Below, one piece after another: positions 10,301 through 17,249 of a stretch of DNA of 64,000 bases. The notes under the pieces were generated by a model that made no database searches, was not told where the DNA came from, and saw nothing but the letters and a program-made list of their open reading frames with translations. Position 1 is the first letter of the stretch, and every line of letters begins with the position of its first letter. This DNA is from an uncultured Winogradskyella sp. (lineage in GTDB: Bacteria > Bacteroidota > Bacteroidia > Flavobacteriales > Flavobacteriaceae): assembly GCF_947501905.1 (NCBI RefSeq), contig NZ_CANMXL010000001.1:620001-684000 (forward strand), written 5' to 3'. The position numbers were made by a program, and so were the translations under genes.

Positions 10301-10744
10301 GTCATCCATATTTACCCAATACCCCATTTTCTGAGTGAGGTCATTCCAGATATCTGTATAACGCATCACCGCTTTTTTACAAGCAGCGTTGTACTCTTCT
10401 ACTGTAATTTTTGTGCCAATGTCTTCTTTGGTAATACCAAGTTCTTTCTCAACACCAAGTTCAATAGGTAATCCGTGCGTGTCCCAGCCTGCTTTTCGTT
10501 TTACCTGAAACCCTTTCATGGTTTTATAGCGTGGAAAAATATCTTTAATCGCGCGAGCTAAAACATGGTGAACACCTGGTAAACCATTTGCAGATGGTGG
10601 TCCTTCGAAAAAGACATAAGGTGGTTTGCCTTCTCTTGTGGTTACACTTTTATTGAAGATATCATTTGCTTCCCAATAGTTACTGATTTCATCAGCAACG
10701 TTTGGCAAGTTAAGTCCTTTATATTCAGGGAACTTTTGGCTCAT
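7340..10744 (-). CDS. ileS: Isoleucyl-tRNA synthetase, GVHH signature
   Basis: Charges tRNA-Ile and edits valine by hydrolysis. About 1134 residues from the chosen ATG at 10744 (MSQKFPEYKG); another in-frame ATG lies three codons upstream at 10753. Domains in order are the Rossmann fold (about 45-200), the inserted editing domain (about 200-420), the KMSKR loop near residue 680 (GQKMSKRLGN), and an anticodon-binding helical domain with a long C-terminal extension. RKAGWDTHGLPIELGVEKELG supports a eukaryote-like (type 2) enzyme. The class I HXGH signature is replaced by GVHH at 57-60. It is first in the run ileS-traR/dksA-adhesin-lspA. No regular promoter or T-box is visible upstream. Confidence 0.97.
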   Translation of the reverse strand: MSQKFPEYKGLNLPNVADEISNYWEANDIFNKSVTTREGKPPYVFFEGPPSANGLPGVHHVLARAIKDIFPRYKTMKGFQVKRKAGWDTHGLPIELGVEKELGITKEDIGTKITVEEYNAACKKAVMRYTDIWNDLTQKMGYWVNMDDPYITYKSKYMESVWWLLKQIYDKDLLYKGYTIQPYSPKAGTGLSSHELNQPGTYQDVTDTTVVAQFKVNEDSLPNFLQDEGDIYFLAWTTTPWTLPSNTALTVGPKIDYVLVETYNQYTFQPINVVLAKNLVGKQFAGKFNQVEEKSELLAYNSGDKKIPYHVAKEFKGADLVGITYEQLLDYALPNDNPENAFRVISGDFVTTEDGTGIVHTAPTFGADDALVAKQAKPEVPPLLVKDDNDNLVPLVDLQGKFRPEMGEFAGKYVKNEYYTDGEAPEKSVDVELAIKLKTENKAFKVEKYKHSYPNCWRTDKPILYYPLDSWFIKVTDVKGRMHELNMGINWKPKSTGEGRFGNWLANANDWNLSRSRFWGIPLPIWRTEDGKEQICIGSMKELKAEMAKSIEAGVLSEDIFADFEVGNMSEDNYEKIDLHKNVVDKIVLVSGSGQPMKRESDLIDVWFDSGSMPYAQWHYPFENKELIDENKSFPADFIAEGVDQTRGWFYTLHAIGTMVFDSVAYKNVVSNGLVLDKNGQKMSKRLGNATDPFETLSKYGADATRWYMISNANPWDNLKFDIDGIEEVKRKFFGTLYNTYSFFSLYTNLDGFDYSEADIPLNERPEIDRWILSELNTLIKKVDAFYAEYEPTKAARAISNFTQEYLSNWYVRLSRRRFWKGDYQADKISAYQTLYTCMVTLSKLGGPIAPFFMDRLYLDLNAVTKKENFESVHLAEFPVCDEKVIDKSLERKMESAQTISSLVLSLRAKEKIKVRQPLQKIMIPVTNSQQKQEIEAVADLIKHEVNIKEVELLEDASDILVKQIKPNFKALGPRFGKDMKLIASAVNNFTSEDINKMEQNGAFDLEINGKNITLGLDDVEITSQDIEGWLVANEGPLTVALDVTINEDLRREGIARELVNRIQNLRKDSGFEVTDRIDVQLLSNSDIIAAVNDNEAYIKTETLTNDLKIVDNLDHGIEINFDDVNTKLSIKKH

Positions 10745-10844
10745 TACTCGCATTTATTATAAGGATGCGAAAATACTAATTTTTGAGTAATTTCCTGAGT
10801 TGAATAGCTCAAAAAAACGCTTAATATCTATGAGATAAATTATT

Positions 10845-11531
10845 TTAGCCTAAGGAAATATCAGAGTCTAAATCGACAAGTTTGTTTTTTAAACCATAAA
10901 TGACTAATCCTGCTACATTTTTGGAGTTCGTTTTTAAAAGTAAACTGTTTCGGTGACCTTCTACTGTTCTTGGACTAAGACACAGCTTATCTGCTATATC
11001 TTTAGCAGTCATCTGCTTACAGATGAGCCCCAGTATTTGCAACTCTCTTTTTGAGAAATAGTTAGTATCAAAATTAGATTTAATTGCTTTGCTCTTAGTA
11101 CCATTTATGCTTTCATGAATATACTTAAGTACAATTTTGTCATAATAAAATCCTTTTCTATAAACTTCTTTTATGGTCTTTATCATTAATTTAGGCGTAC
11201 TATTTTTTGCCAAATAAGCAACAGCACCAATAGAAATCATATTTAAAATAAAAGGTTTACTAAAATAACTCGTTAGCGCAATCATTTTGATTTCAGGAAA
11301 CTCCTTTCTGATAATTTTTGTGACCTCCACGCCATTCAATTCTGGCATTTTTAAGTCTGTAACTACAATATCTGGCTGCACTTTAGACTTCTTTAACTTC
11401 TTCAATAAGTCACTCCCATTTTCAGCATCAAATAAAACCTCGATATTACTTTCGCTTTCTAGTATGGATTTAAGCCCTTGCCTAAACAACAACTCGTCAT
11501 CCGCTAACACTATTTTTATTTTAGATTCCAT
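10845..11531 (-). CDS. NarL/LuxR-type response regulator
   Basis: A 228-residue DNA-binding response regulator. The receiver domain (about 4-122) has the acidic pair DDE near residues 11-13, the phosphoacceptor aspartate in DIVVTDLKMPELNG, and the conserved threonine and lysine (ALTSY, LAKNS). The LuxR-type helix-turn-helix is at about 160-222 (FSKRELQILGLICKQMTAKDIADKL). The gene overlaps the histidine kinase gene by 11 bases, so they are a cognate pair. It is the last gene of the run from 13353. Targets are not visible. Confidence 0.93.
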   Translation of the reverse strand: MESKIKIVLADDELLFRQGLKSILESESNIEVLFDAENGSDLLKKLKKSKVQPDIVVTDLKMPELNGVEVTKIIRKEFPEIKMIALTSYFSKPFILNMISIGAVAYLAKNSTPKLMIKTIKEVYRKGFYYDKIVLKYIHESINGTKSKAIKSNFDTNYFSKRELQILGLICKQMTAKDIADKLCLSPRTVEGHRNSLLLKTNSKNVAGLVIYGLKNKLVDLDSDISLG

Positions 11532-12321
11532 AATTACAACGAATTATAAATTGACTTCCTTTTCCACTTGAGCTCTCTACATTAAGGACACCATTCAATA
11601 TCTTCACCCTACTCTTAATGTTTTGTATGCCTATACCAGGTTTGCTTTCAACTTCTGACATTTTAAAACCTATACCATTATCTTGATATCTTATCATGAA
11701 TCCATCTGCATCTTGTTCCATGTAAATAACCAACTCATTAGCTTTTCCATGACGAATTGAGTTATTTATAAGTTCTTGTAAAATTCTAAATACATGTAAC
11801 TGATTAGTTTGTGACAGAAGCAATTCCTCAACATTATACTCAATATCTATTTTGGTATTTCTAGTAAACTCCTCAAACAATTCTTCTAAAGCTACTTTTA
11901 GTCCAAATTTCTCTAATATTGGAGGTAATAAGTCGTGAGCAATCTTTCTAGAACTTTCAAGAGTAGAAGAAGTTATATCTAAAATCTGTTCTAAAGTTTC
12001 TTTTTGTTTTTGGGTTATTTCTTTATCCTCTAAAAGCACATTAGTTGTTAAGCTTACCACATTGAGTTTAGAACTAATTGCATCATGAAGGTCTTGTGCT
12101 ATACGTTTTCTTTCTGTTTCTTGTATAGCTATAGATGTTTGTAATATTTTTTGTTGATGCTTTACTTTAAGAGAAGCTTTTTCTTTTTCTTTTTCTATGA
12201 TTTTCCGTCTTGAATAATGGAAAAACAGAATTATCCCAGAACTTATTATAACTAAAAATATAAGACCAAAAACTAAAGCCTGAATTATCTCGCTTTGATT
12301 GGTCTGTAATTCTTGAACCAT
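11521..12321 (-). CDS. NarL-type sensor histidine kinase with one membrane helix
   Basis: A 266-residue kinase. One N-terminal transmembrane helix (about 10-34, ALVFGLIFLVIISSGIILFF) is followed by a short coiled linker, then a HisKA_3 dimerisation domain with the phosphoacceptor histidine in IAQDLHDAISSKLN (about residue 80). The HATPase domain has ELINNSIRHGKA (N box), DNGIGF and GIGIQNIKSR. It has no sensor domain of its own. Its start overlaps the end of the seven-helix membrane gene by 37 bases and its end overlaps the response regulator gene. The signal may therefore come through the membrane protein. Confidence 0.92.
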   Translation of the reverse strand: MVQELQTNQSEIIQALVFGLIFLVIISSGIILFFHYSRRKIIEKEKEKASLKVKHQQKILQTSIAIQETERKRIAQDLHDAISSKLNVVSLTTNVLLEDKEITQKQKETLEQILDITSSTLESSRKIAHDLLPPILEKFGLKVALEELFEEFTRNTKIDIEYNVEELLLSQTNQLHVFRILQELINNSIRHGKANELVIYMEQDADGFMIRYQDNGIGFKMSEVESKPGIGIQNIKSRVKILNGVLNVESSSGKGSQFIIRCNYGI

Positions 12322-12935
12322 TCTATAAATATTAACATTAAAAAAAGTAAATACAAGACATCATTTATCATCCAAATTTCGCGGATACCAGTGTTTATAT
12401 CTTGGGTAGACAAATAATTTCCTAAAATAAATATCAGGGTACTTGCGCTTAGGTATATTAAGATACCTGCATTTATGTAAAAATACCCTTTAGACATATT
12501 TAGTGAGTTATAGAGATAAACAATAGAATAAATAACTAAAGGTAAAGAGCATATAAAAATCTCTACTAAGTCAAACTTAAAATATCGAGAAGGCTCATTT
12601 ACATATCTTATAGTCAGAATAATCAAAATGATTATTAGAGTTGTAAAAACGTATTTCTTTTGATGCTTTACAAATAAACTTTCATAAAAAAAAGACAATA
12701 AAATAAATTGCAAAACGAAATAATAATGAGACAAAAATAAGTTGTCCCTACCACCGTCATAAGCCAAATAAAAACTCCATGCTTGAATTACAAAAGTTAC
12801 AATCAAGTAAACTGTAAATATGACATAAGTCTTCTTTTTTCTATGAAATTTAAAAGTTATCAAGAACACTATTATATTTATAAATAGTATAACTACACCA
12901 GCATTCTCAATAATATCTTCGAGAAATTTTATCAT
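12285..12935 (-). CDS. Seven-helix membrane protein, possible sensor partner
   Basis: A 216-residue protein that is almost entirely membrane-embedded. I count seven hydrophobic segments: about 13-31, 36-58, 69-90, 94-112, 122-146, 151-172 and 186-206. No catalytic or binding motif is recognised. The layout resembles the 7TM sensory modules often fused to histidine kinases. Here it is a separate gene overlapping the kinase gene by 37 bases. The inference is a split sensor: a 7TM input protein plus a kinase with one helix. It lies 13 nt downstream of the CPNNC-motif gene. Confidence 0.7.
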   Translation of the reverse strand: MIKFLEDIIENAGVVILFINIIVFLITFKFHRKKKTYVIFTVYLIVTFVIQAWSFYLAYDGGRDNLFLSHYYFVLQFILLSFFYESLFVKHQKKYVFTTLIIILIILTIRYVNEPSRYFKFDLVEIFICSLPLVIYSIVYLYNSLNMSKGYFYINAGILIYLSASTLIFILGNYLSTQDINTGIREIWMINDVLYLLFLMLIFIEWFKNYRPIKAR

Positions 12936-12948
12936 TTAAAAAGAGTTA

Positions 12949-13353
12949 TCATCCAAATAATGGACTTCCTGGGTCACAATTATTAGGACATGGCTTAGAA
13001 AAATCGTAAACCTCACCATCACCATCTTCTAGTTCATATGTATCTTTTCTACCAGGAACCATATCTCTATACACTCCATCTTTACCTAATTTTGTACCAA
13101 CAATTAATATCTTTTCTCCATTACCTTCTTGAGTTTCAGGATCTATAGCCATGTAGGCTCTAACATCTTTGTTTTTAGTACTCCTAAGCTTATAATTACC
13201 TTTTTTAGTTTTCTTAAGAATATTCATCTCTTCCAAAACCTCTACCAAATCTACTGTAGGGATTAGAAAGGCCTTGCAATTATTTGGGCAGGTTTCTCTC
13301 CAATTTTTGGTCCATTGTTCCGCATCTTTTAAAAGAATTGCATTTTTACTCAT
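12949..13353 (-). CDS. Small CPNNC-motif protein of unknown function, copy 1
   Basis: A 134-residue protein with no signal peptide or membrane helix. It is paralogous to the protein at 15396-15809. Shared blocks are KAFLI, RAY(M/L)A, an NG..LI.VGT stretch, RDMV.G, and the C-terminal DFSKPCPNNCDP.SPL. CPNNC occurs twice here (residues 22-26 and 122-126) and only at the C-terminus in the paralogue. The CxxxC pair could bind a metal or be modified; this is not shown. It is the first gene of a run leading into the 7TM/kinase/regulator genes and is divergent from the 119-residue beta-rich protein. I do not recognise a named family. Confidence 0.72.
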   Translation of the reverse strand: MSKNAILLKDAEQWTKNWRETCPNNCKAFLIPTVDLVEVLEEMNILKKTKKGNYKLRSTKNKDVRAYMAIDPETQEGNGEKILIVGTKLGKDGVYRDMVPGRKDTYELEDGDGEVYDFSKPCPNNCDPGSPLFG

Positions 13354-13518
13354 AATAATCTTTTTGGTTGTTTAACACATTAAAATTAAACATATTTTTT
13401 GCACAAACCCTATAGTTCTGCAAAAACAGGTATTTCTACGCGGTTTTATAATAGCGCACTTTTGCTCTAAAATAACCTGCTCATTTATAGTAGTTTAGCG
13501 ATATAAAATCAAAAAAAC
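13354..13518. other. Divergent intergenic region, no clear promoter
   Basis: 165 bp between the divergent CPNNC gene and the beta-rich gene, so both promoters should lie here. I see no perfect TAnnTTTG on either strand, only off-by-one forms such as TAGGGTTTG on the minus strand. Confidence 0.35.
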
Positions 13519-13878
13519 ATGTATAACGTAACAATTAAAAACAATTACATCTATGACTTAGGGACGTCAACAGGTGTGACTATCGACAAGGGCAGTAGTT
13601 TTACATTAAACGACCGTGGCTCATTTGTTTTGACTATTCCTGGAATGGGAGAAATGAACTTTATTGATTTAGGAGACAAAAAGCTAGACGGGTTTCCTAT
13701 TCCTAAAGAGACTTGGGGCGCTTTGGTTCGCTATAGTAATGTCGAAGCATATTACAGGTACGAAGGCCAAGGAGAATTAATCATAACGGTTGATGCACTT
13801 GGAGGCAGTACAATAAGTACTGATAATGGTTCAATGATAATGATTTCTCTACCAGAATTTACTATTGTACAACATTAA
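13519..13878 (+). CDS. Unknown beta-rich protein next to the tail-collar gene
   Basis: A 119-residue protein without signal peptide or membrane segment. It is rich in short beta-prone strands (FTLNDRGSFVLTIPG, ELIITVDALGG, GSMIMISLPEF). I do not recognise the family. It ends 28 nt before the tail-collar-domain gene in the same direction, and a hairpin terminator follows the second gene, so the two probably form one transcript. A structural or binding partner of the collar protein is a guess from position only. Confidence 0.65.
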   Translation: MYNVTIKNNYIYDLGTSTGVTIDKGSSFTLNDRGSFVLTIPGMGEMNFIDLGDKKLDGFPIPKETWGALVRYSNVEAYYRYEGQGELIITVDALGGSTISTDNGSMIMISLPEFTIVQH

Positions 13879-13906
13879 AAAATATTAATTTAAAAAAACA
13901 ACTATT

Positions 13907-14431
13907 ATGGATCCATTTTTAGGACAAATTATGATGTTTGGTGGTAATTTTGCCCCAAGAGGCTGGGCACTTTGTGATGGCCAACTATTACCCATTGCTA
14001 GTTATTCTGCATTATTCTCAATACTAGGCACCACTTATGGCGGTGATGGTAGAACCACTTTTGGTTTACCAGACTTAAGAGGTAGGGTACCAATGCATGC
14101 AGGAACAGGCCCTGGTTTAAGAAATGCAAAATTAGGTACTAAAGGCGGTAAAGAAACTGTAACTTTAACCACACAAGAGATACCTAGTCATAGTCACTCT
14201 GGCACCATAGAAGCAGCTGACCCAGTGTCAAGGGGCGCAGGAACAGACTCTCCAACTAATGCATATCCTGCGAAAGGTGGCACATATGCTACTAATAAAA
14301 ATGTAACTATGGCTAGCGATGCTGTAGCAGGAAATCCTACAGGTGGCGGTCAAGCACACGACAACATGCAACCCTATCAAGTTGTTAACTATGTAATTGC
14401 TCTACAAGGCATCTTTCCTTCTAGAAGCTAA
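13907..14431 (+). CDS. Phage tail collar-domain (microcystin-dependent-like) protein
   Basis: A 174-residue protein with the tail collar domain in its first about 75 residues: LGQIMMFGGNFAPRGWALCDGQLLPI, YSALFSILGTTYGGDGRTTFGLPDLRGR. It continues with a glycine/threonine-rich segment and the conserved end PYQVVNYVIALQGIFPSR. Proteins of this size and layout are annotated as microcystin-dependent proteins or short tail fibres and are chromosomal in many Bacteroidota; their role is poorly known. The length is typical, so it is not truncated. No other phage structural genes are nearby. It lies between the two CPNNC paralogues. Confidence 0.88.
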   Translation: MDPFLGQIMMFGGNFAPRGWALCDGQLLPIASYSALFSILGTTYGGDGRTTFGLPDLRGRVPMHAGTGPGLRNAKLGTKGGKETVTLTTQEIPSHSHSGTIEAADPVSRGAGTDSPTNAYPAKGGTYATNKNVTMASDAVAGNPTGGGQAHDNMQPYQVVNYVIALQGIFPSRS

Positions 14432-14440
14432 ACAGTTAAG

Positions 14441-14470
14441 CGGTAAAAGAATAATTCTTTTACCGTTTTT
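14441..14470 (+). terminator. Intrinsic terminator after the tail-collar gene
   Basis: CGGTAAAAGAAT pairs with ATTCTTTTACCG, followed by five T. It starts 9 nt after the stop codon. Confidence 0.8.
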
Positions 14471-14506
14471 ATACTCTTACTTTAAAAAACTCTAATATTC
14501 TTTTTT

Positions 14507-15325
14507 ATGAAAAACAACTACACTTTAAAAAAAACATTAAAGCTATTGGTAGTTTCTTTTTGTTTTTTCTTTTCAAGTTTTAGCTCTATAGGGCAGACAT
14601 TAAATTTTACTTCTGATACAGCAATTGATAATGGTTCTAGCATTACTGAGACCATTACCATGGGGCCAGATGATTTTGTTCTCACTATTTCTCACCCTGG
14701 CAATGAAGACTTATTCGATTTAGGAGCTGGAGATTTTGTGATTTTTATTTCTAGTCTTGGGGTAACTATTAACGAATCTTATAATATAAGCCTTACAAAA
14801 AACGGAGACCCATTTAGTTTCACCTTAAATAGTTTAGACTATGATACTGTAGAAGCTGGTGATATATCAATTGAAAATCAAGACGATGCCATTATTACCC
14901 CAAATACAAACTATGGAATAGGAATTGGGACTATCTCCCCGACAAACATGGCAAATGCTACAGATATCTCAAGTTTTAAAATTACTCCTAATGATACTGA
15001 TAGCTCATTTGAATTAAATGATTTTGCCTTCCACAACTTTAACATAACTGTTGGCAGTATATTAAATACAACTGCTTTTGAAATAAATAAATTAAAACTT
15101 TACCCAAATCCTTCAAACGGAAATGTAACCATCAAAAACTCTGGTTTGGCATTGCAAAATGCAACTATAACTGATATTAATGGTCGTACGATTGGGATTT
15201 ATGATTTGAAAGGGGTAAGAGAAGATAAGCACTTAGATCTATCTTCCGTTTTGTCTTCTGGCATTTATTTAATAAAGATTTCGTCTAGCACTTCAACTAC
15301 AGTTAAAAAGCTTTTGGTACAATAA
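14507..15325 (+). CDS. T9SS-secreted protein of unknown function
   Basis: A 272-residue exported protein with an N-terminal signal sequence (KTLKLLVVSFCFFFSSFSS, cut near IGQ at about 30). A beta-rich middle part (about 31-190) is not recognised. The C-terminus is a T9SS type A sorting domain (about 198-272): KLYPNPSNGNVTIKN, ITDINGRTIGIYDL, LSSGIYLIKIS. It should be exported across the outer membrane and attached or released. It follows the tail-collar terminator, so it needs its own promoter, and it is convergent with CPNNC copy 2. Confidence 0.72.
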   Translation: MKNNYTLKKTLKLLVVSFCFFFSSFSSIGQTLNFTSDTAIDNGSSITETITMGPDDFVLTISHPGNEDLFDLGAGDFVIFISSLGVTINESYNISLTKNGDPFSFTLNSLDYDTVEAGDISIENQDDAIITPNTNYGIGIGTISPTNMANATDISSFKITPNDTDSSFELNDFAFHNFNITVGSILNTTAFEINKLKLYPNPSNGNVTIKNSGLALQNATITDINGRTIGIYDLKGVREDKHLDLSSVLSSGIYLIKISSSTSTTVKKLLVQ

Positions 15326-15342
15326 AAACATCTATTTTAAAT

Positions 15343-15375
15343 AACAAAATCTCCAAACATCTGGAGGTTTTGTTT
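15343..15375. terminator. Bidirectional terminator between convergent genes
   Basis: CAAAATCTCCA and TGGAGGTTTTG form a stem (one G-U pair) around a six-base loop, with T-rich and A-rich flanks. It lies between the T9SS gene (plus) and CPNNC copy 2 (minus). Confidence 0.7.
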
Positions 15376-15395
15376 ACAATTAAGTTAAAAACTGT

Positions 15396-15809
15396 TTATC
15401 CTCCATTAAGAGGACTATCTGGGTCACAATTGTTAGGGCATGGTTTAGAAAAATCAAAAGCGCCACTACCGTTTAAATCAGACTTACTAAAAGGTGCATT
15501 TTTTTCGCCTTCTACCATATCACGATCAACACCATTACTATCTTTCATTGTCCCCACCATAATTAAAGTTTGCCCATTAGCTTCAGTTTGCTTTGGATTT
15601 ACGGCTAGGTAAGCACGTATACTTGAACTCTCCACATTTTGTAATGTAATTACACCTTTAGCCTCTTGTAGAACTTTCATTTCTTTAAGAATATCTACAA
15701 TAGTCTCACAACTAATTAAAAATGCTTTAGCGTCACCAGATTTCATATTATCCTGATAATTTTTGGTCCAGTTTTTAGCGTCTTCAATTGAGATTAATGC
15801 TTTGCTCAT
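15396..15809 (-). CDS. Small CPNNC-motif protein of unknown function, copy 2
   Basis: A 137-residue paralogue of the protein at 12949-13353, with the same order of blocks: W(T/K)KN near 14-17, KAFLI at about 28-32, EM..L, RAYLA, NGQTLIMVGT, RDMVEG, and the C-terminal DFSKPCPNNCDPDSPLNGG. The N-terminal CPNNC of copy 1 is absent. It has no signal peptide, so it is probably cytosolic. The two copies flank three plus-strand genes, which suggests duplication of one ancestral gene within this locus. Function unknown; the conserved cysteine-containing tail is the most striking feature. Confidence 0.72.
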   Translation of the reverse strand: MSKALISIEDAKNWTKNYQDNMKSGDAKAFLISCETIVDILKEMKVLQEAKGVITLQNVESSSIRAYLAVNPKQTEANGQTLIMVGTMKDSNGVDRDMVEGEKNAPFSKSDLNGSGAFDFSKPCPNNCDPDSPLNGG

Positions 15810-15887
15810 TATAATTTAGTTTTTAGGGATTAATAGTTAAAAATACAGAATTTATTTACAAAATGATTAGAATAGAGATTCAAAAAA

Positions 15888-17249
15888 TTAAGCTAAAAAA
15901 TCAACTAAATCTTCAATCTTAGAAATTAATTGAACTTTAATCTTGGTGTCCTTTAGACTAATCTTATTGTATTTAGACACAAATATGGTAGAAAAACCTA
16001 ATTTTTCGGCTTCTAAAATGCGCTGCTCTACACGTTGTACAGGTCTAATCTCACCAGACAAACCAACCTCAGCAGCAAAACAATAATCGCTTTGTAATGC
16101 CTCATCTTCATTAGAGGATAATATAGCAGCAACGACTGCTAAATCTATCGCAGGGTCATCTACGGTAATACCTCCTGTAATATTTAAAAACACATCTTTA
16201 GCTCCTAAACGGAAACCTGCACGCTTTTCTAAAACAGCTAAAAGCATATTTAGGCGCTTAGCATTAAAGCCTGTAGCGGATCGCTGAGGCGTTCCATAAA
16301 CTGCTGTACTAACTAACGCTTGAACCTCTATCATTAAAGGACGCATACCTTCTAAAGTTGCCGCTATGGCATTGCCTGATAATTCACCATCTTTTTCTGA
16401 AATAAGAATCTCTGAAGGATTACTTACTTCGCGTAAGCCAGAACCTTGCATTTCATATATGCCAAGCTCATTCGTAGAACCAAATCGATTTTTATTAGCT
16501 CTTAAAATTCTAAAAACATGATTGCGGTCGCCTTCAAATTGTAAAACCGTATCGACCATATGTTCCAAAATTTTTGGCCCAGCAATATTCCCATCTTTTG
16601 TAATATGCCCAATTAATAATACAGGTGTTGCTGTTTCTTTGGCAAATTTTATGAGCTCAGTAGTACATTCTTTAATTTGAGAGGTACTACCAGCTGAAGA
16701 TTCTATATAATCGCTATGTAGCGTCTGAATAGAATCGACAATAACAATATCTGGTTCTAAAGCTTCAACTTGCTTAAATATGTTCTGAGTTTTTGTTTCG
16801 GTTAGGATATAACAATTCTCACTATTAGGCTGAATACGCTCAGCACGCATTTTTATTTGCTTTTGGCTTTCCTCTCCAGAAACATAAAGTGTTTTATAGG
16901 GTAATTTTAAAGCTATTTGAAGTAATAAAGTACTCTTACCTATTCCGGGTTCTCCACCAAGAAGTGTTAATGACCCAGAAACCATACCACCTCCAAGAAC
17001 ACGATTAAACTCCTCATCCTGCATGTTCATTCTTGCATCTTGAGCTCCGTCAATCTCTTTAATTTTTAATGGTTTTGACACTCGTTTTGAAGATGATGAA
17101 GATGGTGATTTCCAATCACTCTTTTCAGGTTTTTGGATGACCTCTTCTATAATGGTATTCCATTGTTTACATGCAGTACATTGCCCTTGCCATTTGCTAT
17201 ATTGATTACCGCAATTTTGACAGAAAAATGAAGTTTTTACTTTTGCCAT
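15888..17249 (-). CDS. radA: DNA repair protein RadA
   Basis: RadA is a RecA-like, DnaB-like ATPase that drives branch migration in recombination. The 453-residue protein has the N-terminal four-cysteine zinc finger (CQNCGNQYSKWQGQCTAC), the Walker A motif GGEPGIGKST, the RadA-specific KNRFGSTNELG motif, and a C-terminal Lon-like domain. Length is normal. The ATG shares one base with the stop of the esterase-like gene (TAATG). It ends the minus-strand run from panC. Confidence 0.97.
   Translation of the reverse strand: MAKVKTSFFCQNCGNQYSKWQGQCTACKQWNTIIEEVIQKPEKSDWKSPSSSSSKRVSKPLKIKEIDGAQDARMNMQDEEFNRVLGGGMVSGSLTLLGGEPGIGKSTLLLQIALKLPYKTLYVSGEESQKQIKMRAERIQPNSENCYILTETKTQNIFKQVEALEPDIVIVDSIQTLHSDYIESSAGSTSQIKECTTELIKFAKETATPVLLIGHITKDGNIAGPKILEHMVDTVLQFEGDRNHVFRILRANKNRFGSTNELGIYEMQGSGLREVSNPSEILISEKDGELSGNAIAATLEGMRPLMIEVQALVSTAVYGTPQRSATGFNAKRLNMLLAVLEKRAGFRLGAKDVFLNITGGITVDDPAIDLAVVAAILSSNEDEALQSDYCFAAEVGLSGEIRPVQRVEQRILEAEKLGFSTIFVSKYNKISLKDTKIKVQLISKIEDLVDFLA

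Noticed and set aside
10754-10844. T-box leader before ileS
   Set aside because: The gap is 91 bp with no T-box motif or terminator/antiterminator pair visible; T-boxes are not expected in this phylum.
13907-14431. Tail-collar protein as a sign of a prophage
   Set aside because: No capsid, terminase, portal, tail tube, integrase or attachment site is seen around it, and flanking genes are housekeeping. Chromosomal microcystin-dependent-type proteins are the better match.
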